DNA from: a virus
DNA length: 64,000 nt
Reading direction: 5' to 3' (one strand)
IMG/VR virus record: IMGVR_UViG_3300047321_000238
Location: 174,297 to 238,296 of that record
The notes beneath the pieces were generated by a model. It saw only the letters and a program-made list of their open reading frames with translations, was not told where the DNA came from and did no database searches. Shown in pieces: positions 24,503 through 33,059 of this stretch (the first letter of the stretch is position 1; the number at the start of each line of letters is the position of its first letter). The translations under genes and the position numbers were made by a program.

Positions 24503-25528
24503 CTATTTATATATCTTGCATTCTTTCCCTACACATAATCCACTATCTTTAATTGATGCACAACCGTATCTTCTTCCCGATTGTACTTGTTGATAAGCAC
24601 TTAACACTGTTGTATTAATCTCTGATTCTGAAAGGCTTGGATCATTTCTCTCATCATTCCATTTATGTAACATAGATGAAGTAGTGTCAAAATCAACACC
24701 TTGTTGAAAGAAGGCAGAGGCTAGTATAATAGTAGTGTTATTTCTATTCCCCTCTGCACAACCATTTTTATATATGTCTTGAATGCAACTAGGGAATTTA
24801 ACTTTAGATAAATCAACATTGGTAGGAATTGCTCTGTTCTTTTGTTTTTGTAATGCTACTTCTTTTAAAGTAGTTTTTATGGAGTTATATTTATTAATAG
24901 CTTTATCAACAGGTTGTACTTCTTTTGAAGTAACACTCTTTGGGCTTGTAGCATATTCTCTAATCTCTTCATATGTAAACTTTAATATGTCTGCATATGT
25001 GATTGGAACTTTATATAAGCCTGTCTTACCGTTGATACTGTTTGGTAATCTTAATAGTCTTTTCTTATCATATATCTTTATATCTATTATCGGTAGGATA
25101 GTGTTTTCACTTAACTCTTTAGCTATTATCTTGTAGTATACATTCAAGTCTTTATCAGGCTTTATGTTAAATACTTTAGCAGGTATCATTAAGTGGAAAC
25201 CTTTCTTTCCTGTGAAATAGAACTTTATATAATCTGTTGGTATATCGTACTGTAGATTAAGATATGTAATGATTCTAGCTAAGTCAGCTTTTAGTTTGCT
25301 ATATTCTTCGTTAGAATTGAACTCCATGTCTAAGTCTAGATACATGGGACCAAACAAGTCACTATCGTTTTGATCGTCTTTATTATATTGAAATACTGTA
25401 GCATATACATCAGTGTTATTAAACTTACTTCTTATTTCAGTTTTTTTATCTATTGAAGTATATATCTTTCTTCCAAATACTTTTTGAGAATTAATATTAT
25501 ACGTTCCACCCATTTCTATATACCACAT
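24503..25528 (-). CDS. AEP-family DNA primase (PriS-like) with C-terminal Cys domain
   Basis: Start at 25528 is chosen because GGAGG lies eight bases upstream; an in-frame ATG at 25543 contains that site. The 341-aa protein has the archaeo-eukaryotic primase motifs: YLDLDMEF (about 63-70) with catalytic Asp65 and Asp67, FTGKKGFHLMIP (105-115) and the basic motif RLLRLPNSINGKTGL (157-171). The C-terminal part has GNRNNTTI and Cys residues (GCASIKDSGLCVGKEC) that could hold zinc or Fe-S. It makes primers for the two DnaE polymerases. It overlaps the gene upstream by 13 bases. Confidence 0.88.
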   Translation of the reverse strand: MWYIEMGGTYNINSQKVFGRKIYTSIDKKTEIRSKFNNTDVYATVFQYNKDDQNDSDLFGPMYLDLDMEFNSNEEYSKLKADLARIITYLNLQYDIPTDYIKFYFTGKKGFHLMIPAKVFNIKPDKDLNVYYKIIAKELSENTILPIIDIKIYDKKRLLRLPNSINGKTGLYKVPITYADILKFTYEEIREYATSPKSVTSKEVQPVDKAINKYNSIKTTLKEVALQKQKNRAIPTNVDLSKVKFPSCIQDIYKNGCAEGNRNNTTIILASAFFQQGVDFDTTSSMLHKWNDERNDPSLSESEINTTVLSAYQQVQSGRRYGCASIKDSGLCVGKECKIYK

Positions 25529-26151
25529 ACGTCCATCCTCCATATAACTTTGTTCTTCTTAGATGCTTTAGCGTTTTCTATATCTAATTCAAGATACTCA
25601 ACGCATTCTGTCTCATAGTTTCTTAAGTCATATAATGAAGTGGCTTTACAGCCTAATGAACTTACATAGTCTATTAGATGAAGTAAGAAGTCTACAGATT
25701 CAATGAAACCATATTTAGAGTAATCTTTCAACAAGTATTTTATTGAACCTAACTCTTTTTCTTTATTCATCCAATCTATATTTACTTTAAATGTTTTAGT
25801 AAAGTAATCTAATAGATTTTCTATAGAATATTGTATTTTCATTTCTATATAAAATGGAAACGACTTGTCCCATGTTGGAGGTGGAGATAATATTTGAAGT
25901 TCTTTGTGGTAATAAAACTTATTTCTTACTAGTAAAGAACTTTCCCATAAATTATCTGGAATATCTTCTGGATATAATACATCTTTATTAGGAAAATCAT
26001 TTATTATACTTGTTAGTAATTGTTTTCTTGTACAACCCGATTCACTTAAAAATCCAAATATCATAGATGTCTTAATTAAGCTTTCTTGTTCTTCAGGAAA
26101 TTCTCCAACTACGAAATTATAATAAAAATTATTCAATTCATTAAAATCCAT
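25516..26151 (-). CDS. Replication-operon protein of unknown function (211 aa)
   Basis: It starts at 26151 behind GGGAGGAATAGAAT and its end overlaps the primase start. The sequence is mostly helical with several aromatic residues (NNFYYNFVVGEFPEE, SPPPTWDKSFPFYIEM) and one Cys-containing loop (SESGCTRKQLL). It might be a helicase loader or primase cofactor by position. I recognise no motif that proves this. Confidence 0.75.
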   Translation of the reverse strand: MDFNELNNFYYNFVVGEFPEEQESLIKTSMIFGFLSESGCTRKQLLTSIINDFPNKDVLYPEDIPDNLWESSLLVRNKFYYHKELQILSPPPTWDKSFPFYIEMKIQYSIENLLDYFTKTFKVNIDWMNKEKELGSIKYLLKDYSKYGFIESVDFLLHLIDYVSSLGCKATSLYDLRNYETECVEYLELDIENAKASKKNKVIWRMDVCGI

Positions 26152-26177
26152 ATTCTATTCCTCCCATATATTTTTTG

Positions 26178-26225
26178 TACGTCTAGTACGTATATAAATA
26201 TAACATATGTACAAACAATATGCAA
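26178..26225 (-). promoter_or_regulatory. Promoter of the primase-helicase operon with ACGT-N5-ACGT palindrome
   Basis: On the minus strand TTGCAT (26220-26225) and TATATT (26197-26202) are 17 bases apart. The palindrome TACGT-ctagt-ACGTA (26178-26192) lies at the expected start site. It has the same half-sites and spacing as the palindrome at 19451-19467. Confidence 0.7.
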
Positions 26226-26240
26226 GAGGAATTTTCCAAT

Positions 26241-27353
26241 TTATCTATTCTCTATATGAAACTTTAACGCAAATATGGTAGAATTGGCAGATATAGTAGT
26301 GCTAACTTGTCCAATAGGAACTTTGAAATATATTTTCTTAATATTTCTAGATATAGTTTTCCTTGTGTTTTCAGAAGGTTCTAGTTCTGTAGTTAAAATT
26401 CCATTAACTTTATCTAAATATATTTTGATATCTTGTTCTAATAAAGTTGTAGTTATTATTCCAGTAGGAGTATATATATCTACTTTATTATTAACATAAT
26501 CTATATATTCCTCTGAAGTATATGAAAGTTCTACATAAGAATCATTTCTAAAATCAGCTTCGTAGAAATATATATGCTTTAATCCAAAAGGAATTATTTC
26601 TTCACCACTTTTTATAGTACTATATTTAGGAACAATTACAAATTCTACTTTTCTAAATAAATACTTTTGGTCTAAGATAATTCTTGTTTTACCTACGTTT
26701 GTAATTGCATCTATTGTTTTAGTTGCAGTTACATCATTAGCATCATAGATTTTAATACTTTCTATATCAAATGACTTCATTAAGAAAGGATCGATTTCTA
26801 TCATGTTGAACTTATTAATTCCATAAGCTTTTTGTGTGTCTATAGAAACTCTTATTGTAATCTTATTGTCTTTAGCGATATAAGCTGTTCCGACTGTGTC
26901 AGTAGCGATTGAAGTGCTTGACGCATATTCTTCAAAGAACACTTTCTTCGATGCTACAGTGTCTTCCTTTAAGATGTTTTTATAAAAGTCATTCTCTACT
27001 CCATTGATTGCAACTTTCATTTCATCTTTAAAATATATAGCATCACTATTAACAGGTTTTAGATTAAACATATTAATAGGTTCTTTCTTAAAGTATGGAT
27101 GTACATTATTACAGTACGTAGAATACAATCCTTCATTGTTATTATCAAGTAATATATATACACCATCTTGTGGCACTGCATTGCTCAGTTGCTCTACAGA
27201 TGTATTTAAATAACTTATCTCATGGTCTAATACTGTAAGTTTAGTTTGCATATCATTCTTTATAGTAGTAATGCCATTATTCATAGTTAGAATCTTATCT
27301 TGAGTATCTGACAATATATCATTCAAGTCTTGTGATGACATTTTCTTTATCAT
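26241..27353 (-). CDS. Structural protein with N-terminal coiled coil and beta-rich body (370 aa)
   Basis: Residues 1-60 form a likely coiled coil (LSDTQDKILTMNN, LDHEISYLNTSVEQLS); the rest is rich in beta strands with Thr, Asn and Ile. It is the last gene of a run of four proteins of similar design (26241, 27621, 28811, 30088), all on one strand with overlapping or abutting ends. This suggests trimeric appendage or baseplate components. No catalytic motif is visible. The start follows GGGGGAATATTAA. Confidence 0.75.
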   Translation of the reverse strand: MIKKMSSQDLNDILSDTQDKILTMNNGITTIKNDMQTKLTVLDHEISYLNTSVEQLSNAVPQDGVYILLDNNNEGLYSTYCNNVHPYFKKEPINMFNLKPVNSDAIYFKDEMKVAINGVENDFYKNILKEDTVASKKVFFEEYASSTSIATDTVGTAYIAKDNKITIRVSIDTQKAYGINKFNMIEIDPFLMKSFDIESIKIYDANDVTATKTIDAITNVGKTRIILDQKYLFRKVEFVIVPKYSTIKSGEEIIPFGLKHIYFYEADFRNDSYVELSYTSEEYIDYVNNKVDIYTPTGIITTTLLEQDIKIYLDKVNGILTTELEPSENTRKTISRNIKKIYFKVPIGQVSTTISANSTIFALKFHIENR

Positions 27354-27608
27354 TTAATATTCCCCCTTATAATTATGAAACTTAGTAAATATTTGTTCAG
27401 TGATTCCTATTTCTTTAGATGTTCCTAATAACTTATCGTATAAGCTATTAATAGAATCATAAATTGAATTTAGAGATTCCTGTTCCATGTCTGATTGACT
27501 TAACTCATTGAGCTCCGCTAAATTAACAGCATTATATAACTGCAATATATTCAAGACAAACTTATCATATTCATATGGTCCACGTTCTCTCATGTTGTAC
27601 AAAATCAT
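27354..27608 (-). CDS. Small helical protein in structural operon (84 aa)
   Basis: ATG at 27608 follows AGGAGGGCACTTAT. The sequence is helical and acidic in the middle (LAELNELSQSDMEQESLNS), perhaps a coiled coil. Its stop directly precedes the start of the next gene. It could be an adaptor or chaperone for the flanking structural proteins; no family is recognised. Confidence 0.75.
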   Translation of the reverse strand: MILYNMRERGPYEYDKFVLNILQLYNAVNLAELNELSQSDMEQESLNSIYDSINSLYDKLLGTSKEIGITEQIFTKFHNYKGEY

Positions 27609-27620
27609 ATAAGTGCCCTC

Positions 27621-28811
27621 CTAATTCATTTTCTTTATAACTATATTCTCTATAGATACATTGTTGTTGTTATCATTATAGATCTTAAGCTTAGATTCGT
27701 ATGTCTTGGAAGCACCTGCTGCTTCTTCTATAATATGAAAGTCTGTTACTATATTTGGTCCAGTGTAATATAACTTATTGTTATTTATGATTCCATCTTC
27801 ATTTATTGCATAGATATTGCCTTTATCTAGCGACACCTCAAAGCAGAAGTCTTCATCGCATTCTAAGAAGAAGTGATGAACAGGACTCAGGTTAGTTACA
27901 GTGTTGTCTTCTATAGGGAAATTAGTTGATATTGGTTTCTTATTAAAGTTAAATGATATTGTATTACCACCAACTACATAGAAGTTAATGTATAACTTAT
28001 CATTAAATAATAGTACACCAGAACTATTAGGTACATCCTGTACGCTATATACGTTAGTTGCTTTGTTATTTATAAACATCTTATCTTTTCCGCCGAGGAT
28101 AGTATATTTGTTTTTAGTTACTATATCATTAGATAAGTTTATTAAAATGGGCCCACTAACTGCTTGAGTCTCTGATAAAGAATAATCATATGCTGCAGTA
28201 GTCTTTTTACCTGGAATAGTTAATGTAGCATTCCCTATATTATAAGGAGATATAGTTAGCTCTTCGTCCCCGTTTGTAAATGAGAAGACTATATTATTGT
28301 TGTCAGTGTTATTTACATTTGCTATGCATGCGATCTCTGACGCCTCTTCTACAGTGATTGAAGATAAATCTACTATTGTAGTACTGTTATCATTTGAGAT
28401 AGTAAAGTTATTATTTTGGAATAGTAATGTTTCTCCAAGAGTAGTTGAGTTATTTTCATAACTAGCACGCGTCTTATAAGTATCTACTACAGAGTTAAGC
28501 TCATTGATGTATGAGTTTATATAATTCTGCAGGTCGTTAAATTCTTTAATAGCTAAATCTTCTAGTATTCCGTAGAGGATTTTTATATCAGTATATATCA
28601 TCTTTATACTTTCATTGAATTCAATTGCATCGAAGTTCTCTCCAAGTACTTTATTGTAGTTCTTGAATATAGATAAATTTAAATCTATATTATCCAAGTG
28701 ATTTGTTATTAAAGTGTTATCTGGATAAATTCCCTTTTGAATAAATTGTTGAAGTATCTTTTCTTTTTGATATATAAGTTTTTGTTCTACATCTAAGTAT
28801 TGCTCACTCAT
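27621..28811 (-). CDS. Structural protein, coiled-coil plus beta domain (396 aa)
   Basis: The N-terminal 110 residues are helical (EQKLIYQKEKILQQFIQK and following). The rest is beta-rich, ending SIENIVIKKMN, a tail like the ends of the two upstream proteins (YISNLKLL, FINNIKIKK). ATG at 28811 shares one base with the previous stop and follows AGGAGG. It is one of four paralogue-like appendage proteins. Confidence 0.75.
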   Translation of the reverse strand: MSEQYLDVEQKLIYQKEKILQQFIQKGIYPDNTLITNHLDNIDLNLSIFKNYNKVLGENFDAIEFNESIKMIYTDIKILYGILEDLAIKEFNDLQNYINSYINELNSVVDTYKTRASYENNSTTLGETLLFQNNNFTISNDNSTTIVDLSSITVEEASEIACIANVNNTDNNNIVFSFTNGDEELTISPYNIGNATLTIPGKKTTAAYDYSLSETQAVSGPILINLSNDIVTKNKYTILGGKDKMFINNKATNVYSVQDVPNSSGVLLFNDKLYINFYVVGGNTISFNFNKKPISTNFPIEDNTVTNLSPVHHFFLECDEDFCFEVSLDKGNIYAINEDGIINNNKLYYTGPNIVTDFHIIEEAAGASKTYESKLKIYNDNNNNVSIENIVIKKMN

Positions 28812-30100
28812 TAGTTATAACCTCCTACTAGTAGTTTCAGATTTGAAATGTATGGCGTGATACTTGTTGAAGAGCTTATAACTATTTTAAGTTTTGCACT
28901 CTTAATACTTTCTTCTATATATATAGTGTTATCTAATTGATAAGTTTGAGAAGATGTTCTTATTATCTTCTTACCATTACGTTGACTATTTACTGGAGTT
29001 ATTTCGTGTTCAGTTCCATTTATAATCAAGTAATACTTCACAGTATTCTCTATATCGTAATCTGAACTGATGTATTCATTACAATAAAGTCCTATATACT
29101 TTACTGGATCCGTGATCAATTCTTTTGATACAGCAGTTCCTTTTCCATATACATTCTTAGATAACGTGATTCCATTTAATTTAATCACATGTCTCTTAGC
29201 TGATGCAACTTGAACAATCTTCTTAGTTACTGTTGTAGTGTCACTAAATGCTTTTATATATGCAATTGTGTCATCAGTATATCCATTTGATTTAAAACAT
29301 AACTTTACATACTTACTAGGTTTTACTGATATGATACCTGAGCCATAGATGTAAGATTGATCATTGTATTTTTCCTGATTCTTATTAATTTGAATGTTGT
29401 ACGTTCTGTCTAAAGTAAAAGAGGAACCATCATCAGATATATAAACCTCTTTCAATATTAAATCAGTTCTATCACTATTAACTAATACTTTGTTTATATA
29501 ATCAGAAGAGCTTAGAACTATAGAACACTTTGCCTCTATTGAGTCTTTATTAAAAGATAGAGGAGCCGTCTCGCTATTGTTAATTGTTAGTCTTTCATAT
29601 TCATACGAAGTGGTTAAGTTACCATCACCTATATATGAAGTATTGCTTGTATCTAAAACATCAGAGATAAACTCTTCATTTTGGTATACATAAGTATTAC
29701 CAGCCTGGCCATTACCACTAATATCTTTCACTGTATATGTTAAAGGTGTTGTGCTATTAACATTGGCAGTTAAGATTCCATCTGTAAAAGTTAAACCTGC
29801 TTCGAAGTTTGGCTCTCCTAAAGTAATTACAGAAGAGAAGTCAGAGTATTTATTACATAAGATGTTTATATCTTCTTGTCTTTCCTTTTCTGTATTCAAT
29901 AGCTCTTTTATATTATTAAGTTTTAATTTAGTGCTTTCCATTAAAGAGTTATAATTAGAAGCAACCATTGTTAATGTATCATCTATATATTTCAAATCAG
30001 TGTCTATTTGAGTTATATTTAAATTTAATTCATCTACAATAGGTTCTTCTTCTGGATGTATATATATAGGATTAAAATTCATATCTGTTATACTGTCCAT
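28811..30100 (-). CDS. Structural protein, coiled-coil plus beta domain (429 aa)
   Basis: A helical start (NITQIDTDLKYIDDTLTMV) is followed by a discoidin-like or jelly-roll-like beta region: NTSYIGDGNLTTSYEY, SSSDYINKVLV, YGSGIISVKPSKYVKLCF, then a C-terminal domain ending SNLKLLVGGYN. The gene start overlaps the previous gene by 13 bases behind CGGAGG. It is probably a tail appendage component that may bind glycans; the last point is inference. Confidence 0.75.
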   Translation of the reverse strand: MDSITDMNFNPIYIHPEEEPIVDELNLNITQIDTDLKYIDDTLTMVASNYNSLMESTKLKLNNIKELLNTEKERQEDINILCNKYSDFSSVITLGEPNFEAGLTFTDGILTANVNSTTPLTYTVKDISGNGQAGNTYVYQNEEFISDVLDTSNTSYIGDGNLTTSYEYERLTINNSETAPLSFNKDSIEAKCSIVLSSSDYINKVLVNSDRTDLILKEVYISDDGSSFTLDRTYNIQINKNQEKYNDQSYIYGSGIISVKPSKYVKLCFKSNGYTDDTIAYIKAFSDTTTVTKKIVQVASAKRHVIKLNGITLSKNVYGKGTAVSKELITDPVKYIGLYCNEYISSDYDIENTVKYYLIINGTEHEITPVNSQRNGKKIIRTSSQTYQLDNTIYIEESIKSAKLKIVISSSTSITPYISNLKLLVGGYN

Positions 30101-31455
30101 AAGTTGTTACCTCCGTACTTCTTTATTTTTATATTATTAATAAAGCTAACATAATTAGTATCATAAGATCTAATTATTACTTTTATTTTTATAGAGTCAT
30201 TAATTAAGTTTCCAATAGTATTGATTACTGGAACATAAGAAACTGTATAATTTCCGCCAGAAGTATTAATAGCATCATACAACGATACGTTAACTATTTC
30301 ATTATTCATTTTAACAACTGGAGCAACCTTAGTATCAACAGTAAATCTTGTAGGTGATTTATAAAATATCTTTTCATCAACTACTTGAGTTTGATTCTCT
30401 GGAAGCATTGGGATTGTCTCTGAGCCATTTATAATATAGTATTCTATACTTCCTCTTTCTACAGAGTCTTCTGCATATAAAGTTAAATGTTCATTTGTAT
30501 TTAACTTCCCAATACTTACTTCTTTAGAATAGAAGCCACTCTTTTCATATACAGTTACATATTGAGCAGAGATACTGTCAATACCAAATAAATAATAATA
30601 ATATTTAGTAGCACCTACAGTTGAATTTGTATCTGTATTTACATCATTGATTATAGATGTAAAGTTAGTTGATGTTATATCAGAATAATTAGTTTGAGAT
30701 ACAGAATAGTTTGAGCAGGATACTATTACAGAAACCGAATCAACATATTGTGTTTCAAATAAATTTAACTTATCAATATCTAAGTCTTTAGTTTTATTGT
30801 TTTCTAAGTTAAGTGTGACAGATTTTATTTTGCAATTAGATAAATTCAATTTAAGTTTATTTAATTTAACTGTGCTATTGAATTTAAAAGTTATAGTTTC
30901 CTCTATTGGTGCAGAGCTAATTGCTTTGAATGCATATAAAGATCTGTAGTTTTTTGCAGTCAAGTAATTTGCTTCGTTGCTATATATGCAAGTTTGGCTT
31001 CTTTTTATTGCGAAGTAAGACATAAGATAAGAAGCTATTACGTTATCTGCTAAGGTAAGTTTACCGTCATATACAGTTGCTGTGTTAATTATTGAATTGT
31101 CTCTATCTATTATATTATTTAATCCAAAATAAAATGGCACTGAATATTTAATATATGTTTTATCTTTAACTAAATCCTTATCATCTTCTATTGATTGAAG
31201 AAGAGTTTTGCAATCTGTAATACTGCTATTAATTTCATTAGTCAAGAAAGTTTTAGAGTATTTGATTAAGTCTTGTAGAGTTCTATTTTTCTCATACAAG
31301 AAGTTAAGTGAATCCTCAATATACTTAAAAGTATTATTGAAAGAATCTGAGTCTAATATCTTGCTTTGTAAATCTATATTATTTTCTACATTTGTACTTA
31401 AGCTATGATTTAATATAAAATCCATGTTTGCATTAAAGTCATAATTGTTTGCCAT
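30088..31455 (-). CDS. Structural protein, coiled-coil plus beta domain (455 aa)
   Basis: The first gene of the four-member run. It starts MANNYDFNANMDFILNHS behind AGAGGTGATTCGTA, has a helical part to about residue 100 (including FLYEKNRTLQDLIKYSKTF) and a long beta-rich part with the end FINNIKIKKYGG, matching the next protein in style. A terminator and a late-promoter-like motif precede it, so it begins a transcription unit. Function: probable virion appendage. Confidence 0.75.
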   Translation of the reverse strand: MANNYDFNANMDFILNHSLSTNVENNIDLQSKILDSDSFNNTFKYIEDSLNFLYEKNRTLQDLIKYSKTFLTNEINSSITDCKTLLQSIEDDKDLVKDKTYIKYSVPFYFGLNNIIDRDNSIINTATVYDGKLTLADNVIASYLMSYFAIKRSQTCIYSNEANYLTAKNYRSLYAFKAISSAPIEETITFKFNSTVKLNKLKLNLSNCKIKSVTLNLENNKTKDLDIDKLNLFETQYVDSVSVIVSCSNYSVSQTNYSDITSTNFTSIINDVNTDTNSTVGATKYYYYLFGIDSISAQYVTVYEKSGFYSKEVSIGKLNTNEHLTLYAEDSVERGSIEYYIINGSETIPMLPENQTQVVDEKIFYKSPTRFTVDTKVAPVVKMNNEIVNVSLYDAINTSGGNYTVSYVPVINTIGNLINDSIKIKVIIRSYDTNYVSFINNIKIKKYGGNNLWTV

Positions 31456-31470
31456 TACGAATCACCTCTT

Positions 31471-31484
31471 TTTATATATTACTT
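31471..31484 (-). promoter_or_regulatory. Candidate phage late promoter element
   Basis: Minus-strand AAGTAATATATAAA, 27 bases before the ATG at 31455 and just after the terminator at 31500-31532. It matches the GTAATATATA motif. Confidence 0.45.
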
Positions 31485-31499
31485 AAAGAAAATATGTTA

Positions 31500-31532
31500 T
31501 AAATAAAAAGCCCAGGAATAATTCCTGAGCCT
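31500..31532 (-). terminator. Terminator after fibre gene
   Basis: On the minus strand GGCTCAGGAAT-t-ATTCCTGGGCT (one G-U pair) is followed by TTTTATTT. It begins seven bases after the stop of the gene at 31540. Confidence 0.85.
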
Positions 31533-31539
31533 AATATTA

Positions 31540-32997
31540 TTATGGCCATAGTTGGCACAATGCATATTCTTGGTCATGTGTTTTGTCTTCTAATAATCTA
31601 CCAACACTATGATCAGTTTTATGATGTGTAGTAACAAACGTAACATGTTCTCCGTTTAAGTTAAAGATATTAACATAGTTACCTACTTTTCCACTAACCT
31701 CTGTGCCAAGTTTACATTTAATTCTTCCTACTAATGTTACTGCAACCATTCTACCTGAATCAACATCATCTCTATCAGCTCCAAATAAAGTTGCATACTC
31801 ATTAGATACGAATCCTAAGAATCTTTTACTATTGGCTTCATCGTATTTAGTTACTTTTAAGCCACCTTCTTCACACAAGCTAACTGGATCTCCAGGTTGC
31901 AAGTCGCAAGTTGGAATGTAAGCTTCTGCTATATCTGCAAACCATGGATTGAAAACCCTTGCTCCAGTAATATCTCCAGTTGATTTTATATCTCCATTTA
32001 CTTCTAAGTTTACTTTTGTGCCATCAGTACTTTTCATTACAACGTTACCGTTTATTAATGCTGTGTTATAACGCTCTTGATTATCTACAACTACAATTGG
32101 TTGTATTTTTATAGAGTTATTTATAAGTAATTGCGTACTTGCATTTAACTTAGTTATTGATACTGCACCGTCAGCTATAAGATTAGTTGTGATATTATTG
32201 TTTTTAATTTTAGAACTTAATATTGAATTATCAAGTATCTTGAATCCATCTACTGCCTCTATGTGACTATCCTTAATTGCATAGTTAGGAATTTTATTTC
32301 CACTTACTGCACCTGTAGCTATTTTCTCTGCAGTAATGCAAAGATTATCTAAGTGAATAGTCTTTACTTCTTTAACTCCAATATTGTTAGCTAGAATAGC
32401 ATTGTCTGCAATTAATCCATTTAAAATAGTCTTAGCTACAATTTTATCTCCTGTTATAGATGCATCAACAATTTGATCAGCAGAAACAGAATCATCTGCA
32501 AGTAACTCTAGTGTTATATTTTTAGGAGTTATTTTATTTGTAGTTATTGCTCCATTGAAAATCTTATCACCCGTTATAGAGTTGTCACAGATCTTACTTG
32601 TAATAATAGTGTTATCTTTTATTTTATCTGCATCTATACAATTTAATTCAAACTTGCTATCTGTAATAGCTTTGTCTGCAATTTTTATTGTAGTTATACC
32701 AGCATCAATAATCTTATCTGGAGATATAGATAAGTCAACTAATTTAGCAGCGTGTAAGGAATTATCTTGAATCAATGCTGAATCAAAAGTTCCATCTTCA
32801 AATAAATCACTCATATCAAATGTATTCCATATTTTTGTTCCATCGCCAGCTAAATGTATATACTTAAGTCCACCAGAAGTTGGATCCAAAAAGATCGTGC
32901 CTGGTGCTAATGTAGAAGTATCACTATTGAATTGTGTCATTACTAATGTACGACCGTCTTTAAGTAAATACTCATTAATCTTCTTTACTCCATCCAT
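31540..32997 (-). CDS. Tail fibre with hexapeptide-like repeats and globular C-terminal domain (485 aa)
   Basis: Residues about 60-290 carry many imperfect repeats of the form xITxDKIxDxS (SITGDKI, AITDSKF, AITTNKI), which suggest a beta-helical trimeric shaft. A linker NLEVNGDIKSTGDITGA leads to a C-terminal domain with FADIAEAYI, DLQPGDPVSLC and VAVTLVGRIKCKL, of a kind common at fibre tips. The N-terminus (LAPGTIFLDPTSGGLKYI) is probably the attachment part. It is a receptor-binding fibre candidate. Start follows GGAGGTGAAATAACA; a strong terminator follows the gene. Confidence 0.85.
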   Translation of the reverse strand: MDGVKKINEYLLKDGRTLVMTQFNSDTSTLAPGTIFLDPTSGGLKYIHLAGDGTKIWNTFDMSDLFEDGTFDSALIQDNSLHAAKLVDLSISPDKIIDAGITTIKIADKAITDSKFELNCIDADKIKDNTIITSKICDNSITGDKIFNGAITTNKITPKNITLELLADDSVSADQIVDASITGDKIVAKTILNGLIADNAILANNIGVKEVKTIHLDNLCITAEKIATGAVSGNKIPNYAIKDSHIEAVDGFKILDNSILSSKIKNNNITTNLIADGAVSITKLNASTQLLINNSIKIQPIVVVDNQERYNTALINGNVVMKSTDGTKVNLEVNGDIKSTGDITGARVFNPWFADIAEAYIPTCDLQPGDPVSLCEEGGLKVTKYDEANSKRFLGFVSNEYATLFGADRDDVDSGRMVAVTLVGRIKCKLGTEVSGKVGNYVNIFNLNGEHVTFVTTHHKTDHSVGRLLEDKTHDQEYALCQLWP

Positions 32998-33022
32998 TGT
33001 TATTTCACCTCCATATAAATGT

Positions 33023-33052
33023 CACACTGCTCTTAATATAAAGGGCAGTGTG
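33023..33052. other. Strong intergenic hairpin without a T-run
   Basis: CACACTGCTCTT-aatata-AAGGGCAGTGTG forms a 12-bp stem with one G-U pair. The minus-strand sequence after it (ACATTTATATGG) has no T-run, so it may be a weak terminator, attenuator or RNA-processing site between two structural genes. Confidence 0.65.
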
Positions 33053-33059
33053 AATATTA

